A program made the position numbers and the translations under genes. Under the pieces are notes generated by a model. It made no database searches and was not told the DNA's origin. It saw only the letters and a list, made by a program, of their open reading frames with translations. Below are positions 24,127 through 32,555 of a DNA stretch of 64,000 bases, in pieces (within the stretch, counting starts at the first letter, position 1; the number at the start of each line of letters is the position of its first letter). This DNA comes from a virus. Location: positions 1-64,000 of the IMG/VR virus record IMGVR_UViG_3300024259_000010; one strand, 5' to 3'.

Positions 24127-24408
24127 ATGAGTAAAACAAAGAACGTTTTTTTCAAATGTCGAGATTTCCCGTTTGCTGTATTAGGAAAACGAAAACTTGT
24201 GTCAGAAAAACATATGGGTAAAACCTATAAACATTATGAGTATGTAGTAGAACAACCAGATGGTACCTCTCGTTCATATACTCAAGCACAAGTATGTCAG
24301 TGTTCACCAGTATTTATATTACGTGGTGTTTTGTTATCCACAGCGTATTGGGGAAATAAGAATAGGGGAAAATATTATGAAGGTAAAAGAACTTGTGAAG
24401 AGTGCTAA
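24127..24408 (+). CDS. Hypothetical basic protein with C-terminal Cys residues
   Basis: Encodes 93 aa. ATG at 24127 follows AGGGGATGATAGAT. Contains CQC and a terminal CEEC that may bind metal. It overlaps the next gene by 32 nt. Confidence 0.7.
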   Translation: MSKTKNVFFKCRDFPFAVLGKRKLVSEKHMGKTYKHYEYVVEQPDGTSRSYTQAQVCQCSPVFILRGVLLSTAYWGNKNRGKYYEGKRTCEEC

Positions 24409-24697
24409 ATTCTGGGTAATTTCATTAAGTATGTTATGTGGTGCATCAGTGGTACTTGCAAGCTATGTAGTATTGCCAGAGCGCGTTGAAGAATGTGAAA
24501 CTAAGATTGAAGAAGTTGAAGTTGAATCAGACGATACTTGTAATAAAGTTGAATTAATGGCTCAACGTATTGACGATTATGTAGTTGCTCAAGAAAAAGT
24601 AGAGAAGGAACGCGATAAGCGTTATGATCAACAAATGCAACATCAGAATAAGCAGAATGATATGATGTGGAAAGTATTAGATCGAGTAACTAAATAA
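24377..24697 (+). CDS. Membrane-anchored coiled-coil protein
   Basis: Encodes 106 aa: N-terminal span (FWVISLSMLCGASVVLASYVV) and a charged coiled coil (residues 40-106) with many Glu, Lys and Gln. AGGGGAAAATATT precedes the ATG. The shape recalls inner-membrane spanins, but no outer-membrane partner or lysis gene is seen nearby, so this is only a possibility. Confidence 0.72.
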   Translation: MKVKELVKSAKFWVISLSMLCGASVVLASYVVLPERVEECETKIEEVEVESDDTCNKVELMAQRIDDYVVAQEKVEKERDKRYDQQMQHQNKQNDMMWKVLDRVTK

Positions 24698-24715
24698 TTG
24701 ATAAAATCATTTAAT

Positions 24716-24752
24716 GAGAGGCTAGACCTACGGGTCTGGTCTCTTGTTATTT
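24716..24752 (+). terminator. Intrinsic terminator
   Basis: GAGAG..AGACC-TACG-GGTCT..CTC followed by TTGTTATTTT; moderate T tract. Confidence 0.7.
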
Positions 24753-24767
24753 TAACGGAGAAAAATA

Positions 24768-25607
24768 ATGTGTGATGCAGATATGGACCCAGAAGAACGG
24801 GAACGGCAGATTGAAGAAGCGCGTATCTTATCGCTAGATGAGATCCGAATGGCTAAACTATATCGTATACCTAAAGTGGGCGATAGAGTTATGTTCCTAC
24901 GAACATTGAAAAAAGGAACATCTCCAGATTCATTGTATCGTAAAAACGAGTACGGTACAGTTACTGGTCTTAATAATGAATACGGTATATGGGAAATTAA
25001 GAAAGACCTCAGTGATGATCCAGTGGGATGCTCACGTCAATGGTTCCAATTAACTGAAGACTCAGAAGTTGACTATTTGGTATATCCAAAGTTTTATCAG
25101 AAAAGACACTGTGTATGTGAGAATACTCGTGCTGACAGACTCGGACATTATCATACTGTAGAGTACTGTATTGGATGTGGTAGAATCAAAGATATTGGTA
25201 TCAACACCGATGATAATATTAAGTGGCTTAACATAATACCACTTAGTCTTAATCATTTAGGATATGGTAAACACAATTGGAAAATTGTAGCCGCTGCTCA
25301 TCGTAGTAAAGTATCTGGTATGGTAATCGTAGGTGTTAGACACTTTGATCATCATATCCGAGCAATGGCATTTGCAATAGGTGGTACGCCCATTGGTAAA
25401 TGTGTTGACTTTGAAAAGCATGTTGGTAACGATAACACTATGGTGTTTCCTGAAGATTGGAAATTTTCTGATCAAGGATTCGTAGATAACTTTGGAACGT
25501 ATATTGATCGTGAACAAGGTTGGATAATTGCATCTATAGCCAAACAAATAATCGCTCGTGGATTCGGCGGTGATGGTACATACTTGTATAGTGAAAATAT
25601 TCACTAA
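24768..25607 (+). CDS. Hypothetical protein with central zinc motif
   Basis: Encodes 279 aa. The first 85 residues include a GDRVMFLRTL..YGTVTGL strand pattern like a small SH3 or KOW fold. HCVCEN...YCIGCGRIKD at about 110-140 looks like a Cys2-Cys2 or Cys/His zinc site. The last 100 residues are Gly-rich alpha/beta (GVRHFDHHIRAMAFAIGG). No family recognised. Confidence 0.8.
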   Translation: MCDADMDPEERERQIEEARILSLDEIRMAKLYRIPKVGDRVMFLRTLKKGTSPDSLYRKNEYGTVTGLNNEYGIWEIKKDLSDDPVGCSRQWFQLTEDSEVDYLVYPKFYQKRHCVCENTRADRLGHYHTVEYCIGCGRIKDIGINTDDNIKWLNIIPLSLNHLGYGKHNWKIVAAAHRSKVSGMVIVGVRHFDHHIRAMAFAIGGTPIGKCVDFEKHVGNDNTMVFPEDWKFSDQGFVDNFGTYIDREQGWIIASIAKQIIARGFGGDGTYLYSENIH

Positions 25608-25611
25608 ACTA

Positions 25612-25636
25612 AAGAGAGTCTTCGGACTCTTTTTTT
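25612..25636 (+). terminator. Intrinsic terminator with UUCG loop
   Basis: AAGAGAGTC-TTCG-GACTCTTTTTTT. Confidence 0.9.
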
Positions 25637-25714
25637 AAGGAGAGATAAATGGAATTTTGTCATAAAGTAAAACCGGTTAGACAACGGTGAATTAGTTGTA
25701 AGTTAGGAATGATT

Positions 25715-25843
25715 ATGCCAAGTGTATGTAATGGTTGTGGATGTAAAGAGAACTGTAGTTTCTTTATCGCATTCCCAGATAACCAAAAACAAAACTGTAA
25801 CACTAGAGAGTCTTTTGATTCTCTAATTGAAAAAAATAAATAG
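25715..25843 (+). CDS. Cys-rich micro-protein
   Basis: Encodes 42 aa with a compact CNGCGCKENC motif at residues 5-14 and a later Cys, consistent with metal binding. TTAGGAATGATT precedes the ATG. It sits just upstream of thymidylate synthase. Confidence 0.6.
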   Translation: MPSVCNGCGCKENCSFFIAFPDNQKQNCNTRESFDSLIEKNK

Positions 25844-25879
25844 TAAGGAAATCTTACCAGTAGTAAGAAGGAAATGATT

Positions 25880-26728
25880 ATGAATATTGATGAAGTGTAT
25901 TGCGACATGCTCCGTAAGATTATTGCGGATGGAATTACTAAAGAAAACCGTACAGGTGTAACTACTAAGTCTATTAGTGGATATATGCTTGAGTACGATA
26001 TGGCAAATGGATTCCCGTTGCTTACAACTAAGAAAATGGCGTGGAAGACTCTTCGTGTTGAGCTTGAAGGATTCATTAAAGGTGTTACTAACAAACAATG
26101 GTTTACTGACCGTGGGTGCAATATCTGGAATGAATGGTGTAATCCTCAGAAGGTTGCTTATGGACATGATGAAGAGACTCAAGCTAAGATGAAAGCTGAA
26201 GATGATCTTGGTGTTATCTATGGATCACAATGGCGTAACTTCAATGGTGAAGATTGTGACCAGTTGGCTATTGCTATTGATAAACTTAAGAACAATCCCG
26301 AGTGTCGTCGTAATATTGTTATGGCTTGGAATCCTCTTAAGCTTGATCAGATGGCTTTAGTGCCTTGCCACTTCGGTTTCCAACTATTAGCTAATAACGG
26401 TACACTAGATTTACTATGGAGTCAGCGTAGTTGTGATAGCTTCCTCGGGATTCCTTTTAACATTGCCTCTTATGGTTTGCTACTAGAGCTTATTGCTAAA
26501 GAGTGTGGATTAAAAGCCGGTAAGCTTATTGGATTCCTCGGTGATGTACATATCTATGAAAACCATATGGATGTCATTGAAGAGCAACTTAATCGTAAAC
26601 CCCTCACTGCGCCTACATTGAATCTTAATGGTGATCTGTATAACAGTATCTTTGATTGGGAATGGGATCATGCTACTCTATTGGGATATGATTGTCATCC
26701 TGCACTAAAGGGTGCTGTAGCCGTATAA
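25880..26728 (+). CDS. thyA: Thymidylate synthase
   Basis: Encodes 282 aa of classical ThyA type. It converts dUMP to dTMP using methylene-tetrahydrofolate. Visible: NRTGVTT near the N-terminus (phosphate-binding Arg), WRNF region, catalytic Cys163 in VPCHFGFQ, QRSCDSFLGIPFNIASY (substrate binding) and GDVHIYENH. Length is slightly above the bacterial 264. ATG at 25880 follows AAGGAAATGATT. It lies 150 nt from DHFR, which regenerates its folate; dUTPase, dCMP deaminase and thymidylate kinase elsewhere in the window feed or follow it. Confidence 0.97.
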   Translation: MNIDEVYCDMLRKIIADGITKENRTGVTTKSISGYMLEYDMANGFPLLTTKKMAWKTLRVELEGFIKGVTNKQWFTDRGCNIWNEWCNPQKVAYGHDEETQAKMKAEDDLGVIYGSQWRNFNGEDCDQLAIAIDKLKNNPECRRNIVMAWNPLKLDQMALVPCHFGFQLLANNGTLDLLWSQRSCDSFLGIPFNIASYGLLLELIAKECGLKAGKLIGFLGDVHIYENHMDVIEEQLNRKPLTAPTLNLNGDLYNSIFDWEWDHATLLGYDCHPALKGAVAV

Positions 26729-26874
26729 TGAAAAAGATGGTTAGATTAGACGATGATGATATTAATGCATTGAAGAATGTTATTGAAATAGCACGAACCG
26801 AGTCGTGTGATGGAGAAGCTGATTCAGTTCAAGATATCATTAACCGTTATAATGAAGCACCGGAATGGAAATAA
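26728..26874 (+). CDS. Hypothetical micro-protein between TS and DHFR
   Basis: Encodes 48 aa, acidic and helical. Its ATG overlaps the thymidylate synthase stop (TAATG) and its stop is 3 nt before DHFR, so it is embedded in the folate/thymidylate operon. Function unknown. Confidence 0.65.
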   Translation: MKKMVRLDDDDINALKNVIEIARTESCDGEADSVQDIINRYNEAPEWK

Positions 26875-26877
26875 GAT

Positions 26878-27360
26878 ATGATTGGATTAGTTGCTAGAAG
26901 CATAAACAATGTGATCGGGAAAGATGGAGAACTCCCTTGGAAGTGTAAAGGTGATCTGAAGTTCTTTAAAAAGATGACTATGGGTAAAGATATTTTAGTT
27001 GGTAGATCAACTTGGGAAAAATTACCAGACTTAGCAGGTAGGCATGTATTTGTATTATCATCTAAACGCATACCAACCTTTACTAGATCTCATACATGCT
27101 TATCGATAAAGGAAGTTCCTGATAGTGTGATTGTATGTGGTGGTGCTAATGTCTACTCTCAGTTATTATCGGAGTGTGATATTATATATGTTACCACTAT
27201 TCGAAATGTTGTAGAAGGCGATACTCATTTCAATGAAGATTGGTTAAAGAATCATAAGGCCGCAGATGTTGTTGAGAATCATGAAGATTACTATATTACA
27301 CGGTATGTGAAACAAGATGAAGATCCACATAGATTCTTTGATTCAACAAATAAATTATAG
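26878..27360 (+). CDS. Dihydrofolate reductase
   Basis: Encodes 160 aa, the usual length. MIGLVARSINNVIGKDGELPW, then KGDLKFFKKMTMGK with the acidic catalytic residue, then ILVGRSTWEKLP and VIVCGGANVYSQLL are the family signatures. It reduces dihydrofolate made by thymidylate synthase with NADPH. Coupled with TS in the same operon. Confidence 0.95.
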   Translation: MIGLVARSINNVIGKDGELPWKCKGDLKFFKKMTMGKDILVGRSTWEKLPDLAGRHVFVLSSKRIPTFTRSHTCLSIKEVPDSVIVCGGANVYSQLLSECDIIYVTTIRNVVEGDTHFNEDWLKNHKAADVVENHEDYYITRYVKQDEDPHRFFDSTNKL

Positions 27361-27427
27361 GTAAACCATAAATCATTTTATCCCACCGGATACTAGAATC
27401 AAGGAAATCTACATTTAAATTAATAAT

Positions 27428-27470
27428 AAGACACTACACCGTAATGGTGTAGTGTCTTATATTTTTTTAC
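27428..27470. terminator. Bidirectional terminator, copy 1 of a repeated hairpin
   Basis: AAGACACTACACC-GTAAT-GGTGTAGTGTCTT followed by ATATTTTTTT. Differs from the hairpin at 47900 by one compensated base pair. It separates convergent genes. Confidence 0.93.
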
Positions 27471-28123
27471 TTAATCTTAATGCCAATCATATTGCTGTCA
27501 TTATCACCACTGTAGGTATCTACTTCACATGTGATACCATTTATTATTTTGGTATAAACACCTTTAACAACTTGTTCATCTACTTTAGATCGTAAGAATC
27601 TTTTACGCTTAACAGTTTTTTCTTTCCATCCATTTTCTACAAGTTTTTTACCTGCCACAACATCAATGTTATTAATAAATTTGGATGCTTTTTTAGAATC
27701 ATCATCCGATTCATAGTCTCTGTCTTCACCATACATAGCGTCTTTATTCCAGCTATATTGTGCTATGGTAAAATATTCAAAGTCCCAATAATCATCCTCT
27801 TCATTCTTATCAAAAAAAGAGGCTTCAAATCCCCAGTTTTTTAAATCATCAGCATTGTGGTTCTTAATGAAAGACTTTATAGTAGATGCTAATTTACCTG
27901 CTTCCTTTGAAACTTCACTGATAGTTTTCTTATCATCATTTTCCACTATATCTTCAACACAGATGATTATTTTTTTAACTGACATATTTTTAGTCATACT
28001 TAAGAACACACTATCCCGTTGTAGAAAATCTACAATGGTCTCTGGATGGTCGCATTCTTTCATGGTATTTAATGCCTCACGTAACACACCCATGCCTATT
28101 GTCTTATACGTAACTTCATCCAC
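27467..28123 (-). CDS. Hypothetical protein, isolated minus-strand gene
   Basis: Encodes 218 aa, rich in Asp, Glu and Lys, predicted alpha/beta. The middle (EEDDYWDFEYFTIAQYSW) is aromatic and acidic. AAAGGAGAGCGTTGTG lies before the start. It is the only minus gene between 20 and 47 kb, bounded by a terminator and a divergent promoter region. No family recognised. Confidence 0.78.
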   Translation of the reverse strand: MDEVTYKTIGMGVLREALNTMKECDHPETIVDFLQRDSVFLSMTKNMSVKKIIICVEDIVENDDKKTISEVSKEAGKLASTIKSFIKNHNADDLKNWGFEASFFDKNEEDDYWDFEYFTIAQYSWNKDAMYGEDRDYESDDDSKKASKFINNIDVVAGKKLVENGWKEKTVKRKRFLRSKVDEQVVKGVYTKIINGITCEVDTYSGDNDSNMIGIKIK

Positions 28124-28181
28124 AACGCTCTCCTTTTTTTAAAATCTATTCATATAATAGTATAAATTAAGGAATATAAAT

Positions 28182-28580
28182 ATGAAAACGATTTTTACAA
28201 ACGGATGTTTTGACATGATACATGCAGGACATGTTCGTTTATTAGTACATGCAAAATCTTTAGGTGATAAACTTGTAGTTGGTATTAATTCAGATGAGTC
28301 AGTAAGACGAATCAAAGGTCCCGGTCGACCATATCAATCACAAGAGGATCGTAAGTTTGTTTTAGAACAATTTGCCTTTGTAGATGAGGTAATTATTTTT
28401 AAAGAAGACACTGAGTATAAAACACTTGAGAGACTTATGCCAGATGTAACCGTTAAAGGTTCTGAGTGGAAAGGTATTCTTGATGTACCAGAAGGTATTG
28501 ATATTGAATATTATGATATAGGATGTGTAATATCCAAATTATCATCATCAGCATATATTAATGATAAGAAGAGGAACTGA
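28182..28580 (+). CDS. RfaE2/TagD-like nucleotidyltransferase
   Basis: Encodes 132 aa. TNGCFDMIHAGHVRLLVHAKSLGD carries the HxGH nucleotide-binding motif (His14, His17). VVGINSDESVRRIKGPGRP, PDVTVKGSEW and the late ISKLSSS (counterpart of ISTTxI) complete the cytidylyl/adenylyltransferase fold. The closest match in pattern is the ADP-heptose-forming half of HldE (RfaE2); a glycerol-3-phosphate enzyme is possible. It may supply activated sugar for envelope change or intercept the host heptose pathway. Confidence 0.88.
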   Translation: MKTIFTNGCFDMIHAGHVRLLVHAKSLGDKLVVGINSDESVRRIKGPGRPYQSQEDRKFVLEQFAFVDEVIIFKEDTEYKTLERLMPDVTVKGSEWKGILDVPEGIDIEYYDIGCVISKLSSSAYINDKKRN

Positions 28581-28582
28581 TT

Positions 28583-29326
28583 ATGAAATTTGGTAAAGTA
28601 GAAGTACCTGACAGTCTCAATAAAAGTGGTAAAGCTAAATGGGGGGCTACATTCGGCGGAACACCTTCATGTGAAAAAGTACACCATGAAAAAGGTAAAA
28701 TGATCTGCCCTATTAACTTAGATCAAACTGATGTAACAGCCAAGAATTATAAATCAGGATCATGTGGTGGATTTCCATTGATACATGCTGCTGCAACAAT
28801 ATCACCTAGTAACCCACAACCACGTTCTGATCTAACTGAGGAAGATGCTTTTGCGGTATTACGCAGAGCACAAGAGATTGATTGCAGAGAGGGTAGTGAT
28901 TATCTAGGTATTATGAACATTCGATATATTATGCAAGCTGGTATCGATTTAGGATATATCAGTCGTTATATTGAACTTAGAACCTTTGATGAAATGGTTG
29001 ATGCTCTTGAATATGTCGGACCAGTTGTTCTAGGTGTCACCATGTTCCCCGGAATGTCACAACCTGATAGTTTCAACTATATTGGAGTACTTGGCAAAAG
29101 ATGGAAAAAGAATATGAAGAGACATGCATTCTGCGCTATAGGTAACAGAACGTGGTCTAAGAAAAACTTTTGGAGTTTCGACTGGAATTGGAATTGTACC
29201 TTCATTAAGAACTCATGGCCTAGATGGGGCAAGTTCGGGGAGGTTATGATTGGCAATGGATGTCTTAAATGGTTATTTAAAAAAGGGTATGTACAAGCGT
29301 ATTTGCCAATAGTATCGGAAGGTTAG
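28583..29326 (+). CDS. Papain-like (C1A) cysteine protease
   Basis: Encodes 247 aa. The catalytic triad region is recognisable: SGSCGGFPLIHA (Cys61), KRHAFCAIG (His181) and FIKNSWPRWGKFGEV (Asn210, with the NSW..WG..G motif). The Gln of the oxyanion hole is not obvious. No signal peptide or propeptide, so it should act in the cytoplasm. It starts 2 nt after the nucleotidyltransferase stop. Substrate unknown: a host factor or a phage precursor are both possible. Confidence 0.82.
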   Translation: MKFGKVEVPDSLNKSGKAKWGATFGGTPSCEKVHHEKGKMICPINLDQTDVTAKNYKSGSCGGFPLIHAAATISPSNPQPRSDLTEEDAFAVLRRAQEIDCREGSDYLGIMNIRYIMQAGIDLGYISRYIELRTFDEMVDALEYVGPVVLGVTMFPGMSQPDSFNYIGVLGKRWKKNMKRHAFCAIGNRTWSKKNFWSFDWNWNCTFIKNSWPRWGKFGEVMIGNGCLKWLFKKGYVQAYLPIVSEG

Positions 29327-29328
29327 TC

Positions 29329-29532
29329 ATGGGACTATTTGGAAAAAAGAAAAAGATATCACAGGTTGAAAAAGTAACTACTCCAGTGGATACAACACAA
29401 TATATTTGCAATGGATACGATCCTACAATATGTGATGTGAAAAGACCAGGGTGTAAACATAAAGCTCCACATAGTAATTGTGAATATGCTGGATGTACTA
29501 TTGTTGAATCCGCTAAATGTAAAAAAGTATAA
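29329..29532 (+). CDS. Small Cys-rich protein
   Basis: Encodes 67 aa: basic N-terminus (GLFGKKKKIS) and a Cys-rich second half with CNGYDPTICDVKRPGCKH and CEYAGC. Probably zinc binding. Begins 2 nt after the protease stop. Confidence 0.72.
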   Translation: MGLFGKKKKISQVEKVTTPVDTTQYICNGYDPTICDVKRPGCKHKAPHSNCEYAGCTIVESAKCKKV

Positions 29533-29556
29533 TTTAACCCATTAATTATTTGGAAC

Positions 29557-29564
29557 TATATTAC
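29557..29564 (+). promoter_or_regulatory. Early promoter element TATATTAC
   Basis: ACTATATTACAAATATAG, 34 nt upstream of the gene at 29599 that leads to thymidylate kinase. The flanks differ from the other copies. Confidence 0.6.
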
Positions 29565-29598
29565 AAATATAGAGACTTAAATTTAAGAAAGGTTTACC

Positions 29599-29748
29599 AT
29601 GATGTTTACAGATTGGACAGCTGAAGATCCTCGATATTTTTATTTACGAGGTGTTGTATATGGGTTTGTATTTTGTTTAATGTTAACAAAAGTATTTATA
29701 CCAATCATTATTATGAAATGGAATGAGAGGAAAAAGAAGTCATGTTGA
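29599..29748 (+). CDS. Small single-span membrane protein
   Basis: Encodes 49 aa with one hydrophobic segment (VVYGFVFCLMLTKVFIPIIIM) and a basic C-terminus. AAAGGTTTACC precedes the start. Overlaps thymidylate kinase by 7 nt. Confidence 0.65.
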   Translation: MMFTDWTAEDPRYFYLRGVVYGFVFCLMLTKVFIPIIIMKWNERKKKSC

Positions 29749-30422
29749 TTGTTGTTGAAGGACCGGACATGAGTGGTAAGTCCACTATTGCAAAAAAGTT
29801 ATATGAAAAAATGGTTGGGTTGTATGGTGAAGATAAAGTAATCCTTACACGAGAACCAGGTGGATCAGAAACAGGTGAAGCTATTCGTGGTGTACTTGCT
29901 GCTGGATTAGATATGGGTGACAAATGTGAGTTGCTTTTATTTGAAGCAGCGCGTGCTGAGTTTGTACGTAAAGTATTGAAACCTCATTTGGAAGAAGATA
30001 AGATTGTTATCACCGACAGATTCTTCCATTCAACTATTGCGTATCAAGGATTCGGAAGAGAACTTGGTTGTGAGATGATTAATGAGTTGAACTTATATGC
30101 TCTTGATGATATTGGTAAATATAAAAATGTTACGTTAATCAATATGTTAACATTAGAAGAAGCCGATACACGTTCTGATCGTAACAAAGATGAAGACGTT
30201 GGTGGATTCGATAAAGCAGGTCGTGAAATCAAAGAACGTATCTTTGATGGTTATGGTGTTATGGCGCATGATATCTCTGTTCTACATCAAGGTTATAAAT
30301 CTGATAATGTACATCGTATCAATGCTGCATTACCACCTAATGATCACTTCAATCAAGTGGTTGATATATTACGACCGTATGTTGATGTATGGTCATCTGA
30401 ACGTGGGTTGCCAGGTATCTGA
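29742..30422 (+). CDS. tmk: Thymidylate kinase
   Basis: Encodes 226 aa. P-loop GPDMSGKST at residues 7-15, LTREPGGSETGEAIR, the DRFFHSTIAYQGFGR substrate region, and a lid segment rich in Arg and Asp (EEADTRSDRN). It phosphorylates dTMP to dTDP with ATP, the step after thymidylate synthase. Length is near the family norm of about 210. Confidence 0.95.
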   Translation: MLIVVEGPDMSGKSTIAKKLYEKMVGLYGEDKVILTREPGGSETGEAIRGVLAAGLDMGDKCELLLFEAARAEFVRKVLKPHLEEDKIVITDRFFHSTIAYQGFGRELGCEMINELNLYALDDIGKYKNVTLINMLTLEEADTRSDRNKDEDVGGFDKAGREIKERIFDGYGVMAHDISVLHQGYKSDNVHRINAALPPNDHFNQVVDILRPYVDVWSSERGLPGI

Positions 30423-30425
30423 TAA

Positions 30426-30620
30426 ATGAAGACCGTAATAGTCGACAATAGAACTAATAAGATTATATTAGCGTATAATAGTATGGAACCCACTCCCACA
30501 AAAGGACAGACTATGTCCCTTAATATAGGGAATAATGATATTACTATTAGGGTTATTAAAATAGGTTACTCAAATCATTTTAATAATCCAACCGCTAATA
30601 TACTAGCAGAAAGATTATAA
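30426..30620 (+). CDS. Hypothetical small beta-rich protein
   Basis: Encodes 64 aa, starting 3 nt after thymidylate kinase. Beta-rich, no motif. Stop and next start overlap (TAATG). Confidence 0.7.
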   Translation: MKTVIVDNRTNKIILAYNSMEPTPTKGQTMSLNIGNNDITIRVIKIGYSNHFNNPTANILAERL

Positions 30621-30805
30621 TGTATAAATATAAGTTAACAACAACTGGGTGGTGGTTTGACTCTAAGGCTGGTGTAACTTATAATGAATGTTACATAATG
30701 GCTGATGAGTATATTGCAACAGGTGAGGCATACTTATTTGTAAAAAATAAAAAGGTTATATTCGAGATAACCAAATGCATGGTAGATATTGAAGAAATAA
30801 ATTAA
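30620..30805 (+). CDS. Hypothetical small protein
   Basis: Encodes 61 aa, beta-rich (YKLTTTGWWFDSKAG). Coupled to the previous gene by a 1-nt overlap. No motif recognised. Confidence 0.7.
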   Translation: MYKYKLTTTGWWFDSKAGVTYNECYIMADEYIATGEAYLFVKNKKVIFEITKCMVDIEEIN

Positions 30806-30815
30806 AAGGAAAAGT

Positions 30816-31178
30816 ATGAAGAAAAGAGAAATAGGATTGTTCTGTATTATTATGTGCGCTTTGTCATTAATGTTATTAGGGGGGACTACTAATAATTGTA
30901 CAGATGAGTATAAGCCATATTATTTAACTACTAATAATGAAAACATCTCACCTGAAATTAATTGCAATGCAGATATATTAGTTATTGATACTAACGTATG
31001 TTATAATATTTTAATAGAAGTAGAATCACCACAGTATTTGATTATTGGTGATGGTATTATTAAGATCCATTGTGATACTGGTGAAGTTGAGATCGCTGCT
31101 GGTTATGATTTATCAGAAGCTTCTCTAGAGTTCTGGACTGCTATATCAAAAGCGTATCCAGAAATGTTTGGAAAGTGA
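30816..31178 (+). CDS. Exported or membrane-anchored small protein
   Basis: Encodes 120 aa. Residues 6-24 (IGLFCIIMCALSLMLLGG) form a signal anchor or signal peptide, with no clear lipobox. The rest is acidic and beta-rich with four Cys. AAAAGGAAAAGT precedes the ATG. Confidence 0.72.
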   Translation: MKKREIGLFCIIMCALSLMLLGGTTNNCTDEYKPYYLTTNNENISPEINCNADILVIDTNVCYNILIEVESPQYLIIGDGIIKIHCDTGEVEIAAGYDLSEASLEFWTAISKAYPEMFGK

Positions 31179-31405
31179 AGAAGAAAGAACATAGACATTA
31201 TCAACCGGGTAGTGATCCTAGAAGTTGGAAATACTTTGAACCAAAGAAGTCTGGTAAGTTAAAAGCATATTGTAAAGAGTGTGGTAACATGATAATGCAA
31301 GGTGAAGACGTCTGTACTAAATGTAAATGTACAGAGTTTGTACAAAGCTCTCCTAAACAAGCAACAGTTGGACCACAGAAAGTCATATATTTAAGAGGAC
31401 CGTAA
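31175..31405 (+). CDS. Zinc-ribbon protein
   Basis: Encodes 76 aa. YCKECGNMIMQGEDVCTKCKC is a CxxC-x10-CxxC ribbon. Basic N-terminus. It overlaps the previous gene by 4 nt (GTGA): the start codon is GTG. Confidence 0.72.
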   Translation: MKKKEHRHYQPGSDPRSWKYFEPKKSGKLKAYCKECGNMIMQGEDVCTKCKCTEFVQSSPKQATVGPQKVIYLRGP

Positions 31406-31421
31406 TTAAAAAAGGAATAAA

Positions 31422-32033
31422 ATGGATATTACAAATATAACCCCACTATTTGCAATTGGGTTAATAGGTTTAGTAGTAGGTTTAAATACTGTTGCTAAGT
31501 TTATCAAACAACATCGTATTGATGTATCAGGTTCTGAGCGAATGAATCTGATAGACAATCTAACTAGAGCATCACATTGGTATAGTGAATCGCCAGAGGC
31601 ATTCTTAGCTATTCAAGCTATGGTTGATCAAATGATCGGTGGTGGTGTACATAATAATCAAGATGATGGTAGAGTTAAATGGCGCAAAGATGTTATTCAA
31701 GAGAAACAACGTCGTATTGATGAGTTTCCTCGGCAGTGTCCTGAACATCGTTACACTATCTTTAATGGTAACATGATGGAAGTGGATAAACAGTATCAAC
31801 ATTATGATGAAGAACATGCCATTAGATCGTTCTTATTGGAATGTAGGAATGAGATACCTGGACTTTCACAAGCTATGACTGTTGTTACTCCAACTAATGA
31901 AACTTTAGAAAATGAAGGTATCATAACTATTGAAGGAGTTTGTGATAAAGGATTTGAACAAGGTTGGAACTATGTTCAGAAACAAGGTTACGTATGTCTC
32001 CGTATGGAATTCAAAGAACTGGATGCGGCATGA
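31422..32033 (+). CDS. Membrane-anchored protein, unknown
   Basis: Encodes 203 aa. One N-terminal span (LFAIGLIGLVVGLNTVAKFI), then a soluble helical and charged region (ERMNLIDNLTRASHWYSESP). AAAAGGAATAAA before the ATG. Function unknown. Confidence 0.78.
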   Translation: MDITNITPLFAIGLIGLVVGLNTVAKFIKQHRIDVSGSERMNLIDNLTRASHWYSESPEAFLAIQAMVDQMIGGGVHNNQDDGRVKWRKDVIQEKQRRIDEFPRQCPEHRYTIFNGNMMEVDKQYQHYDEEHAIRSFLLECRNEIPGLSQAMTVVTPTNETLENEGIITIEGVCDKGFEQGWNYVQKQGYVCLRMEFKELDAA

Positions 32034-32389
32034 TAAGAAGTAGATTGCATATAACATTGATGTCATTATTAATGTTTATTAAATGTCGTTACATCAGTCA
32101 GTTATTATGTAGAAATCATGACTGGCATGACCTACCTTGTAAGTGGCCTGAAAATGCTTCGAGAGCATGTATCAAATGTGGATTACAACAAGAACAAATA
32201 TTTACATTGTTTGAACATATCTGGGTTAAGAGACAGAAACGAGTGATTCCTAATATAGAAATTACAACTGTCGACGACTCAGTTTATGTTCCTTGTAATG
32301 ATACTACGTTTGGGATAAAGACAGAGACAGGACCACCTACACCCATTACCAATCCTAAGGTCGTGGAGAAAATATTTACTGAGAGATAA
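32030..32389 (+). CDS. Hypothetical protein with CxxC motifs
   Basis: Encodes 119 aa. Short hydrophobic N-terminus, then C..HDWHDLPC and ACIKCGL, which may form a zinc site with the His residues. It overlaps the previous stop (ATGA). Confidence 0.72.
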   Translation: MIRSRLHITLMSLLMFIKCRYISQLLCRNHDWHDLPCKWPENASRACIKCGLQQEQIFTLFEHIWVKRQKRVIPNIEITTVDDSVYVPCNDTTFGIKTETGPPTPITNPKVVEKIFTER

Positions 32390-32390
32390 T

Positions 32391-32555
32391 ATGAAGATAT
32401 GGAATTGTGGTCATTATACTGAAGAGGGTGCAGGGGATCGATGTATTGATTGTATTCGGGATAATATAGAGCTGAAGCCAAGTGGTATGGATAATACACA
32501 TTTGGTGAGGAGTGCTGACAAAAAGCTTAGAAACAAAAGGAAAAAAAGACGATGA
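32391..32555 (+). CDS. Small basic zinc-knuckle protein
   Basis: Encodes 54 aa: WNCGHYT..GDRCIDCIR is a Cys/His zinc knuckle and the C-terminus is strongly basic (KKLRNKRKKRR), suggesting nucleic-acid binding. It starts 1 nt after the previous stop and overlaps the next gene by 4 nt. Confidence 0.65.
   Translation: MKIWNCGHYTEEGAGDRCIDCIRDNIELKPSGMDNTHLVRSADKKLRNKRKKRR

Noticed and set aside
25649-25690. 13-codon frame with a strong ribosome site (MEFCHKVKPVRQR)
   Set aside because: Too short to support as a gene; could be a leader peptide or remnant before the Cys-rich micro-gene.
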